Positions 54,654 through 62,646 of a stretch of 64,000 nt of DNA are shown here, in pieces. The notes beneath the pieces were generated by a model, which saw only the letters and a list, made by a program, of their open reading frames with translations, was not told the origin of the DNA and searched no databases. Origin of the DNA: Kovacikia minuta CCNUW1 (GTDB lineage Bacteria > Cyanobacteriota > Cyanobacteriia > Leptolyngbyales > Leptolyngbyaceae). A program made the position numbers and the translations under genes. Every line of letters begins with the position of its first letter. Position 1 is the stretch's first letter. Location: contig NZ_CP083582.1 of the NCBI RefSeq assembly GCF_020091585.1, positions 2,232,001 to 2,296,000 on the forward strand, read 5' to 3'.

Positions 54654-55089
54654 GGTACTGCGGAGCAATTCCTAATTCGTAGCGTACCGCTAGTGAGGGC
54701 AGAGGGCAGAAGGTAGAGGATAGAAGGAGAACTTTGGTTCCTTTTTATCCTCTACACCAAACGAAATCATGATGAGGCGATCGGACAAATCATTGCCTTC
54801 TGCCTTCTCTCTCTACCCTTATGCCTTAACCGGAATCTTATACCGATTTAAATGAACTTCTGGGCAAATGCGAACAATCGTAGGGGCGGGTTTTGTTAGA
54901 TTGTTGGTTTAGATGAATAGGTACTGACTAAACCCGCCCCTACAGGCATCTGCCCTATTCTCAATTTAATTTGGTACTAATACTGTAGCCACGTAAGTTA
55001 TTTAGACTTTTGTGTAAATCGGCAGTTGGATAGGGGCAATCCCAGAGGATTGTGGGTAGGCTAGAGAATATCCCTCACCATTAAAGCTC
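54654..55089. other. Intergenic region with heptamer foldback and a MITE
   Basis: A foldback (GAGGGCAGAAGGTAGAGG near 54697 against CCTTCTGCCTTCTC near 54797) is followed by the MITE at 54840. The last 100 bp hold nothing I can name. Confidence 0.6.
54840..54977. repeat. Palindromic MITE with GTAGGGGCGGGTTT cores
   Basis: The inner arms GTAGGGGCGGGTTT (54880-54893) and AAACCCGCCCCTAC (54930-54943) are perfectly complementary. The outer 40 bp on each side are also complementary but imperfect. Size about 138 bp, no coding capacity. Confidence 0.8.
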
Positions 55090-55371
55090 ATGGACGCAGC
55101 CCCAGTTCCGTTTGACAAACTCCACTATTTTTTTAGAAAAGCCGACTATGCTCGCTGGCATCGCCAGGAAAGCAAACGCCACATTCTGAGATCGCAGCTA
55201 GGCTTTGGCGATACCCCTCCCTCCCGTCCCAAACCCTGTGCTGGCTGTTCCAACTATCACGGGCTGGCATACGGCTACAGTCGGGAAACCAGAACAACGT
55301 TAATTTGTGGGTTCCATCCCTACGGTTGGCAGAGCGAAGGAGGCTGCCCAGACTGGAATAGCGAAAGTTAG
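55090..55371 (+). CDS. Small cysteine-rich conserved protein
   Basis: A 93-residue protein. The C-terminal half has a CAGC pair followed by LICGFHPYGW and GGCPDW, which could hold a zinc ion or a disulfide. The N-terminal half is basic (RKADYARWHRQESKRH). It looks like a small cyanobacterial protein family of unknown function; family name not recalled. Confidence 0.65.
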   Translation: MDAAPVPFDKLHYFFRKADYARWHRQESKRHILRSQLGFGDTPPSRPKPCAGCSNYHGLAYGYSRETRTTLICGFHPYGWQSEGGCPDWNSES

Positions 55372-55523
55372 CATGGATGATGGCAAGCCTCAGTTTACAT
55401 TTTGATTGGTTACAGGCAAACAGTTTCCTTTTTATTTCTACTTTTTAATCTCTCCATCCTGTTCTGCTGGCATTTACATAAAGGCGTTAGGCTAGAGTCC
55501 GTATTGCGCTGGCAGGGATTCAG

Positions 55524-57496
55524 TTGGCTCGTCTACCGTCACGATTATTCTCCCACCAAAAACGCCCGCGTCTTCCCTCCATTTTTCGCTGGTCAACGAA
55601 AGTGCAGGAAGATCCCTCGGTCCATCCGCTTCAGCGGTTACTTAAATATGCACACCGCTATTACCCGCGAATTGGTTGGGCGATCGCTTGCTCCATTCTC
55701 AACAAAATTTTTGACCTGGCTCCCTCCTTTTTAATTGGAATCGCTGTAGATGTCGTGGTGCAACGCCAGAACTCTTTGCTTTCCCATTGGGGAGTGAAGG
55801 ATTTGTTCCTACAATTGGTGATTTTGTCTGCCCTGACCTTTGTTATTTGGGGTCTAGAGTCTGCCTTTCAATATGCCTACGATCGCCTCTGGCGCAATCT
55901 GGCACAGAATATTCAACATGACCTGCGCCTGGATACCTATAGCCACCTGCAAGAATTAGAACTGGCATACTTTGAAGAACGCAGCACCGGGGCATTGTTG
56001 TCAATTCTGAATGATGACATCAACCAGCTAGAACGCTTTCTGGATGGAGGCGCGAATAATATTCTTCAGGTGGCAACCACGGTTGTAATTATCAGTACCG
56101 TGTTTTTTATTCTGGCTCCCAACGTCGCCTGGATGGCAATGCTGCCGATGCCCTTCATCGTCTGGGGTTCGATCGCCTTTCAACGCCAACTTGCCCCTCG
56201 TTATGCCGATGTGCGAGAAAAAGTTGGGTTGCTGAATAGCCGATTATCCAATAATTTGAGTGGCATTACCACGATCAAAAGCTTCACGACTGAGGATTAC
56301 GAAAGAGAACGGGTGACACTAGAGAGTGAAGCCTACCGTCGCAGCAACAGCCGAGCGATCGCCCTCAGTGCCGCATTTATTCCCCTGATTCGAATTGTCA
56401 TTCTGGTTGGCTTTCTATCAACCCTGCTATATGGCGGAATGGAGGCGATCGCAGGCAGGCTGTCCGTGGGTAGCTATAGCGTACTGGTGTTTCTGACCCA
56501 ATCCCTGCTCTGGCCCCTGACCCGCTTAGGCGAAACGTTTGACCTTTACCAACGGGCAATGGCATCCACCAATCGGGTTATGAACCTGTTGGAGACGCCG
56601 ATCGAGATCCATTCGGGACATCGGGAATTAGGCAATTGGGAAACGGCTAGGCAGACGGCAGAAGGCAGAGGGCAGAAGGTTTCAACTCAAAATTCAAAAC
56701 TCAAAATTCAAAATCCTCATCCCTCACACCCCACACCCCACGCCCCACACCCCCTTCAGGCGATATCCAACTCCGCAACGTTACCTTCGCTTACCACAAC
56801 CGCCCACCTGTGATTGAACATCTCTCACTGCATATTCCAGCAGGCAAGACGACGGCGATCGTCGGTTCCACCGGGTCGGGAAAAAGCACGTTGGTAAAGC
56901 TCTTGTTGCGGTTGTACGAAATCCAGTCTGGGACGATTCTGCTGGATGAAATTGACATTCGAGAGTTAAAACTGCGGGATTTACGGCGGGCGATCGGTTG
57001 GGTTAGCCAGGATGTATTTCTGTTTCATGGAACTGTTGCTGAAAACATTGCCTATGGAAGTTTTGATGCCACCTTCGATGAAATTGTTGCTGCGGCTGAA
57101 ATTGCTGAAGCTCAGGAATTTATCGAACAGTTACCCCAGGGATACGACACGATCGTCGGTGAGCGTGGACAAAAGCTATCCGGCGGACAGCGGCAAAGAC
57201 TGGCAATTGCCCGTGCGATCCTCAAAAATCCACCCATTCTGATTCTGGATGAAGCCACCTCAGCCGTCGATAACGAAACCGAAGCTGCAATTCAGCGATC
57301 GCTAGAACGCATTACCATCGGCAGAACCACCATTGCGATCGCCCATCGCCTTTCCACTGTCCGCAATGCCGATTGCATCTACGTCATGGAACGTGGCAAG
57401 CTGGTCGAACACGGACATCACAAAGAACTCCTGGAGCAACAGGGCATTTATGCCAGTCTTTGGCAGGTTCAAACGGGTGTAAAAGGAAACGAGTGA
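55524..57496 (+). pseudogene. ABC exporter (fused TMD-NBD half-transporter) split by a repeat insertion
   Basis: The membrane domain (six helices, about 55620-56600, ending in [12 protein letters not shown]) and the ATPase domain (Walker [10 protein letters not shown], signature LSGGQRQR, Walker [13 protein letters not shown]) belong to one exporter of the MsbA/lipid A-exporter type. A composite heptamer repeat at about 56645-56757 sits in the linker. It shifts the frame: the first frame runs on into [10 protein letters not shown] and stops at 56813, while the true ATPase start ([18 protein letters not shown]) is in another frame. The open ATPase frame from GTG 56810 overlaps that stop by four bases (GTGA), so a two-subunit version by coupled translation is conceivable, though about 17 residues of the ATPase N-terminal strand would be lost. 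Confidence 0.88.
56645..56757 (+). repeat. Composite heptamer repeat inside the ABC exporter gene
   Basis: Modules in order: GGCAGAAGGCAGAGGGCAGA, then AACTCAAAATTCAAAACTC, then CATCCCTCACACCCCACACC. These are the module types found between genes elsewhere in the window. Confidence 0.9.
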
Positions 57497-57499
57497 GGA

Positions 57500-57624
57500 G
57501 TGAAGAGTGGGAAAGATGGAGGAGATTAGGGAGATAGGGAAGAAACCCCATTCCCCACTCCCCATTTCAGACCTCAAAACTCTTAATTCTCAATTCCTAA
57601 TTCAATTCTTAATTCTTAATTCCC
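57500..57624. repeat. Foldback and TTAATTC-type array abutting a start codon
   Basis: Purine arm (GGGAGATAGGGAAG) and pyrimidine arm (CATTCCCCACTCCCC) are followed by CTTAATTCTCAATTCCTAA-type units up to the ATG at 57625. No ribosome binding site is visible. Confidence 0.8.
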
Positions 57625-58644
57625 ATGCCTCTTCCCTCCTCCGCCTACCTCCCATTCACTGCTGATATGTCTATCTGCCGGATTCTTAACGGCATGTGGC
57701 AAGTTTCTGGTGCCCACGGTTCAATTAGCCCGAAAACTGCCATTCAGAGCATGTTTCAGTACGTGGATGCAGGCTTCACGACCTGGGATCTGGCAGACCA
57801 CTATGGACCTGCGGAAGACTTCATTGGCGAATTCCGACGACAACTGGCAGCAACGCGTGGAAGAGAAGCGCTATCAGGCATCCAGGCATTCACTAAATGG
57901 GTGCCCCGTCCTGGCAAAATGACTCGTCAGATCGTCGAAGACAATATCAACATTTCCCTCCGCCGAATGGGTGTGGAAACACTGGATTTGATGCAGTTCC
58001 ATTGGTGGGAGTATCAGGACTCTGGCTATCTGGATGCGCTCAAATACATGACAGAACTTCAGCAGGAGGGCAAAATCCGCTACCTGGCATTGACTAACTT
58101 TGACACTGAACATCTGGAAATTATCCTGAAACAGGGCATTCCAATCGTGTCAAACCAGGTGCAATATTCCCTCATCGATCGCCGTCCCGCAGTCCAGATG
58201 GCGCAATTCTGCCAGGCAAATCACATTCAGCTGTTTGCCTACGGCTCCCTCTGTGGTGGGTTGCTTTCAGAAAAATACCTGGGTGTGCGAGAACCGGGAC
58301 GGTACGACCTCCAAACTGCTTCCTTGCGGAAGTATAAGCAGATGGTTGATGCCTGGGGCGGCTGGAGTTTGTTGCAAGAGTTGCTTGGGGTTTTGCAAAC
58401 GATCGCCCAAAAACACCAGGTCAGCATCGCCAATGTGGCTGTTCGTTATGTGCTGGAGCGCCCTGCTGTGGGTGGGGCGATCGTTGGTGCTCGGCTTGGC
58501 ATCTCCCACCATCTCGAAGACAATGGCAGGGTGTTTGAATTTTCCCTTGATGCAGAGGATGATGCTCAAATCGAGGCAGTTGTCAGTCGATCGCAAAATC
58601 TGTACCAACTTATCGGAGACTGTGGAGATGAGTATCGACGGTAA
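57625..58644 (+). CDS. Aldo/keto reductase
   Basis: A 339-residue (beta/alpha)8 NADPH-dependent oxidoreductase. The tetrad can be placed: Asp and Tyr in DLADHYG (about residues 55-61), Lys in AFTKW (about 92) and His in MQFHWWEY (about 125). The C-terminal end (GAIVGARLGISHHLEDN) is the usual cofactor-binding segment. Substrate unknown. A heptamer array sits directly in front of the start. Confidence 0.9.
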   Translation: MPLPSSAYLPFTADMSICRILNGMWQVSGAHGSISPKTAIQSMFQYVDAGFTTWDLADHYGPAEDFIGEFRRQLAATRGREALSGIQAFTKWVPRPGKMTRQIVEDNINISLRRMGVETLDLMQFHWWEYQDSGYLDALKYMTELQQEGKIRYLALTNFDTEHLEIILKQGIPIVSNQVQYSLIDRRPAVQMAQFCQANHIQLFAYGSLCGGLLSEKYLGVREPGRYDLQTASLRKYKQMVDAWGGWSLLQELLGVLQTIAQKHQVSIANVAVRYVLERPAVGGAIVGARLGISHHLEDNGRVFEFSLDAEDDAQIEAVVSRSQNLYQLIGDCGDEYRR

Positions 58645-58671
58645 CGAGATTTGCTATGATAAAGAGTCTGC

Positions 58672-58743
58672 GGGTGACTAGCGCAACGGTAGCGCATCGG
58701 ACTCTTAATCCGCTGGTTCTGGGTTCGAATCCCAGGTCACCCA
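58672..58743 (+). tRNA. tRNA-Lys (anticodon CTT)
   Basis: A 72-base cloverleaf. The acceptor stem GGGTGAC/GTCACCC is perfect with discriminator A. The D arm lies at GCGCAACGGTAGCGC, the anticodon loop is CTCTTAA (anticodon CTT) and the T arm is TGGGTTCGAATCCCA. CCA is not encoded as such. A T-rich tract follows. Confidence 0.93.
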
Positions 58744-58761
58744 TTTTTTAGGTTGCGTATA

Positions 58762-58802
58762 TAATCCCTGTAATCCAGTAAAAATCAGGATTACAGGGAT
58801 TA
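58762..58802. repeat. 15-bp perfect hairpin after tRNA-Lys
   Basis: TAATCCCTGTAATCC pairs with GGATTACAGGGATTA across an 11-base loop. AAAATTTTT follows. It could be a terminator or part of the recombination site. Two near-identical direct repeats (CATCCCTAATACTCC and CATCCCTAATACCCC) follow at about 58818-58853. Confidence 0.75.
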
Positions 58803-58881
58803 AAAATTTTTGTGAATCATCCCTAATACTCCCTAACCATCCCTAATACCCCACTATTTTTTAGGCTTCATTTTAGGCACG

Positions 58882-59965
58882 ATGCTAGAAGGACGGATAT
58901 CACAGACCAATGGAAGGCTACGAGCTGCGCGTGTGGGTGTCACTGTGGAAGAGAAAGGAAATCGGCTCTATCTCCGTGCCACTTTCCCCCCTCGACCTGG
59001 CAGCGAAAAAACTGAACCTTATCAGCAGCGGTTAGCGCTGGGTTTTCACGCTAATCCCTCAGGATTGAAACTGGCAGAGACAGAAGCCAGAAAAATAGGG
59101 GCTTTACTGGACTGTGGGGAATTTAAATGGGACCCGTATGTAAAAAATCACGTACAGGCGAACACGGTCGCTGACTGGTGGAACAAATTCGAGGCTGACT
59201 ACTTCACCCGTCGCCAACGCACACCCAAAAGTGAGACGACCTGGAGAAAGGACTATCAGCAAGTCTTTTCTGCACTGCCACCAGATGAGCCGCTAACGGT
59301 GCAACTCCTGATGACTGCCATCACTGCCACAAAGCCCGATACAAAGACGCGTCAGCGGTTTGTTATGGTTTGCAGTAGTTTGGCTCGGTTCGCTGAGTTA
59401 GAGGCAAACTTCAAGGGGCTGAGGGGGAATTACTCATCCAAGAGTGTCAGCCCTCGTGACCTTCCAGAGGATCGGGTGATTGCTGATTGGAGAGAGAAAA
59501 TTCCCAATCCCCTCTGGCAAAGAGCCTATGGGTTGATGGCAACCTATGGGCTAAGACCCCATGAGGTGTTTCATCTGGACGTTCTCTAAAATGCCGGTAC
59601 TGGTGGTTTTGGATGACACCAAGACCGGCTATCACAGGGTTTACCCTTTCTACCTAGAGTGGGTTGAGCAGTGGGAGCTGAAGGGTGAGTTACCAGTGGT
59701 GACCGGGAAGGATAACTCAGCATTAGGGAATCGGGTTACGAGTGCTTTCAAACGGTACAAAATCCCCTTTGTCCCCTACGATTTGCGACATGCCTGGGCA
59801 GTGAGGAATATCGCCTTCCACATGCCTACCACCCTATCAGCCAGGATGATGGCTCACTCAGTAGAGGTTCACGAAAAGGTTTACCAGAGATGGATCACAG
59901 AGGATTTTGAGGCTCAAGTGGTTGAACGATTGATGCAGGGCGATCGTCCCCAATCTCCATCATAG
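58882..59965 (+). pseudogene. Tyrosine recombinase/integrase, frameshifted
   Basis: It lies 138 bp after tRNA-Lys. The N-terminal part has a DNA-binding region and a SAM-like core-binding domain. The catalytic domain begins with the first Arg in YGLRPHEVFHLD (near 59550-59580). The frame then stops (DVL), and the second frame from about 59585 carries the Lys in DTKTGYHR, the HxxR-region box DLRHAWAVR and the His/Tyr box MAHSVEVHEKVYQRW. All catalytic residues therefore exist but in two frames; one extra base near 59582 (GACGTTC) accounts for it. The combined protein would be about 350 residues, normal for an integrase. It is probably now inactive, which would fix the island in place. Confidence 0.85.
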
Positions 59966-60304
59966 TGGGCAAAGAATAACCTAAATTGCTATCCAGGTAA
60001 ATGCTGAATAAATAGCTAACTGAGGGTATTATTCAGCACAATTGATGGATAAGTACCTGAACCTCTAGCGATCCAGGTTCTGGCGCACCTTCAGGATGAA
60101 CGTAACTGTTAATCATTTAGCGACAATTGGCAGTTCAAAGTGTTGATTAGTTTAAGTTACTTAGTAGACCGCCAAACACCGAGGTCTCTCTTTTACAGGC
60201 AATCACAAATGAAAGATTAAGATGTACCCCGAACAATAGTTGAACATCCATCTCATTCACTGCCAGCTAGTTATACTTAGAAAAACATACTAAGCCTAAG
60301 TAAC
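59966..60304. other. Intergenic region inside the putative island
   Basis: A 10-bp inverted repeat TGCTGAATAA/TTATTCAGCA (60002-60011 and 60029-60038) follows the integrase and may end its transcript. A TATACT sequence near 60272 could be the -10 box of the DUF262 gene, but I see no -35 at proper distance. No gene. Confidence 0.45.
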
Positions 60305-61492
60305 ATGGAAAATATTGAAGAAAAAGTAGCCTTGCTCGAAAAAGCAGTCTCAGATGAGAGAAGAAGACTTTCATCAGATAGGCTTGACATTTCTTTTGGT
60401 GAATTGATCAACTTATACAAAAATGAGGAATTAATAATTAGACCAGAATACCAAAGACTGTTCCGATGGACGGAAGCACAAAAAACTGCACTTATAGAAT
60501 CTATTCTACTCTCGATTCCAATTCCTCCAATATTTGTAGCTGAGGATAAAAGAGGTGTATGGGAGTTAGTCGATGGATTGCAACGTGTTTCTACTTTCAT
60601 AAGTTTCTTCGGTGAACTAAAAGGTAATGGATGGGAGATCGAGCGACAAGAACAGGATGGTAGCTTGTCAGTCGAAAATGGAGAAGAAATTGAAGAGGAA
60701 AATGGAGAAGAAATTGAAGAGGAAAATGGAGAAGAAATTGAAGAGGGAAAAACTATAAATAAATGGACTTTGCAAGAAGGAGGATTAGTTAAAAGCTTAG
60801 AAGGCTTTAATGTTGACAGCCTTCCAGGAAATCTAAAAATAAATCTAAAAAGAGCTGTTTGTAGAGTTGAGATTTTGAGGGGGGAAAGCAGTACCTCTAT
60901 GAAGTATGAGTTGTTCAAACGACTCAACTCTGGAGGATCTAAATTAACTCCTCAGGAAATAAGAAATGCAATTTATCGAGGGGTAGATCCTAGGCTAAAT
61001 GAGCTTCTGCTAAAAATTAGTCAAAGTGTTATTTTCAGAGCTCTTACCCAATTAAGCCGTGGCAAACTTAATGAATTATATGATCAAGAACTAGTTCTTA
61101 GGTTTTTTGCTTTCTACCAAAATGCTCAAAATGTTAATGAAAATATGGAGAAATTCCTGAATAATTTTATGGAGGAAACTGTTCAAAATACTGGATTTAA
61201 ATACGATGATTATGAATCTCTCATTATGAGAGCTTTGGATTTGGTTTACCAAATAGGAGATATCAAGATATTTAGAAACGAGAGAAACTTATTTGTTCCA
61301 GCTTATTTTGAAGGTATATTAATTGGGGCCGCCCAAAATATAGATAGATATGCTGAAGATGTCGAACTTTTGAAATCAAAGATAACAAACTTAAAAGGTG
61401 ATAGAGATTTCAAGAGATACTCCGGAACCGCCTCTAATAGTAGAAGTCGGATTAGAAAACGTCTCGAAAGAGTGAATGAAATTTTTCAGTAA
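60305..61492 (+). CDS. DUF262 (ParB-like/GmrSD-type) protein
   Basis: A 395-residue protein. The DUF262 hallmarks are RPEYQRLFRWTEAQKTALI (about residues 46-64), the ParB-like DGLQR motif (about 95, variant of DGQQR) and FKRLNSGGSKLTPQEIRN (about 203-220). In GmrSD-type enzymes this fold hydrolyses nucleotides to drive cutting of modified DNA; here no HNH nuclease is fused. Between the two motifs lies a three-fold repeat of the octapeptide ENGEEIEE. Much more AT-rich than neighbouring genes, which suggests transfer. A HEPN gene follows after 17 bp. Confidence 0.85.
   Translation: MENIEEKVALLEKAVSDERRRLSSDRLDISFGELINLYKNEELIIRPEYQRLFRWTEAQKTALIESILLSIPIPPIFVAEDKRGVWELVDGLQRVSTFISFFGELKGNGWEIERQEQDGSLSVENGEEIEEENGEEIEEENGEEIEEGKTINKWTLQEGGLVKSLEGFNVDSLPGNLKINLKRAVCRVEILRGESSTSMKYELFKRLNSGGSKLTPQEIRNAIYRGVDPRLNELLLKISQSVIFRALTQLSRGKLNELYDQELVLRFFAFYQNAQNVNENMEKFLNNFMEETVQNTGFKYDDYESLIMRALDLVYQIGDIKIFRNERNLFVPAYFEGILIGAAQNIDRYAEDVELLKSKITNLKGDRDFKRYSGTASNSRSRIRKRLERVNEIFQ
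60674..60745 (+). repeat. Three copies of a 24-bp coding repeat
   Basis: Three exact copies of a 24-bp unit beginning GAAAATGGAGAAG, each encoding ENGEEIEE. The repeat length is a multiple of 3, so changes in copy number would keep the frame. Confidence 0.95.
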
Positions 61493-61509
61493 TAAACCTA
61501 GCAATCGCT

Positions 61510-62193
61510 ATGCATGATTTTGATGTTGCATTGCAAGAGATTATTGATGAAAGAGTAACTGTTCTTTTTGAGATTGAGAGAGCAATTTTTACGAGAAGAT
61601 ACTCTTTATCTTCAAGGCATCAAGACATTTTCTCAACTCAATCAATATCAATGATTTATTCCATATGGGAAAGCTTTATCCAAAAATCTTTTAATCTCTA
61701 TATTGATGAACTTAATAAAGTCAGCATGGATTTACATGATTTTTGCGATGAAATAATTATTTATTATATGGAAAACTCTTTTCAACAGTTCAAAGAATAT
61801 CCCGGAAATGACAATAAAAAGGTGAGGTTTTTTACTTCACTCAAAGCCTTTCATACTAATAGTATATGTCTTATCCCAAGAGTTGTTAATACTGAGAGTA
61901 ATGTTGGCTTCAATGTCTTGAACAGGCTGCTCAAGAACTTTGCACTTGAAAAGTTTCCAGAACACTGGAAAAATTATGCGTATCCAAACCCTAATTTAAG
62001 AGAGTCCTTGGAGCTATTTCTACGGTTACGCAATGCTGTAGCTCATGGAGGTGATTTAGCCTCAGAGGAGAAGATTGATCAGAAAGTCTATGACAGATTT
62101 AAGAAGTTGGTGACAGATTTGATGTACGAAATTCGCTTAAAGATGTTGTATGGTCTTGAATATAAGACATTCTTAAAGCCTAGAGGATTGTAA
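61510..62193 (+). CDS. HEPN-domain protein of the MAE_28990/MAE_18760 type (putative RNase)
   Basis: A 227-residue helical protein. Near its C terminus is RLRNAVAHGGDL, the Rx4-6H catalytic motif of HEPN ribonucleases. The N-terminal part (ISMIYSIWESFIQKSF) fits the MAE_28990 group, described as linked to DUF262-type genes in comparative work on HEPN proteins. AT-rich like the DUF262 gene and separated from it by 17 bp, so the two are likely one operon and one defence or toxin-like module (inference). Confidence 0.78.
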   Translation: MHDFDVALQEIIDERVTVLFEIERAIFTRRYSLSSRHQDIFSTQSISMIYSIWESFIQKSFNLYIDELNKVSMDLHDFCDEIIIYYMENSFQQFKEYPGNDNKKVRFFTSLKAFHTNSICLIPRVVNTESNVGFNVLNRLLKNFALEKFPEHWKNYAYPNPNLRESLELFLRLRNAVAHGGDLASEEKIDQKVYDRFKKLVTDLMYEIRLKMLYGLEYKTFLKPRGL

Positions 62194-62430
62194 CAAATGA
62201 TGAGTAGTCGATTCGGAATACTGTTAGTTATAAGCAGGAGCACAGAAAGCAACGGGGTCTAACAATATGCCTTGAAGTAGTCTGCCGAAAGCTACGGATG
62301 CTGAGTTTGAAGTTGTTAGCAACCGCTTAAGCGAACTGTTAAATTTTCTCTATGTAAATATTCTTAGTAAGTGGATTCAAATTTCCTTTGGGAAGCGTCA
62401 CTTCCTTTGGGATAGTGTCCTAACAAAATT
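62194..62430. other. Intergenic region between convergent genes
   Basis: No gene, no clear terminator. A short duplicated phrase (TTCCTTTGGGA at about 62390 and 62411) is the only pattern seen. Confidence 0.4.
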
Positions 62431-62646
62431 TTATCCTCTCAGTTCAGGTGGAATTTCTAACGCTTGCTCACAGCGTTTTAGATGCCAACGATAGGTAGCT
62501 CTCGCCGCTTGGGGACGGGCAATGTTTCGCCAGTGCTGCCCCTGCTTCAGCAGTCCCTCATCTCGCAATTTCCAAAGGTGCTTGTCGCTGATTCCCAACC
62601 GCTGGCAGACTACAGCGGTCGCAACCCAATCGCTTTTAGCCATCAC
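62431..62646 (-). CDS. Small helix-turn-helix protein (excisionase-like)
   Basis: A 71-residue basic protein. VCQRLGISDKHLWKLRDEGLL looks like the winged-helix/MerR-type N terminus of an excisionase or phage-type regulator. It overlaps the stop of the ATPase gene upstream by four bases, so the two are translationally coupled. Its place in an island with an integrase fits a directionality factor or replication accessory role (inference). Confidence 0.65.
   Translation of the reverse strand: MMAKSDWVATAVVCQRLGISDKHLWKLRDEGLLKQGQHWRNIARPQAARATYRWHLKRCEQALEIPPELRG

Noticed and set aside
54840-54977. A rho-independent terminator after the phosphatase
   Set aside because: Long complementary arms of about 50 bp with the GTAGGGGCGGGTTT core fit a MITE better; no T tract follows the inner stem.
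55402-55734. A 110-codon frame overlapping the exporter start
   Set aside because: It overlaps the exporter in another frame; only the exporter frame shows conserved transmembrane-domain sequence.
60277-60927. A 216-codon minus-strand frame opposite the DUF262 gene
   Set aside because: The DUF262 motifs on the other strand are clear; the antisense peptide is Ser-rich low complexity.
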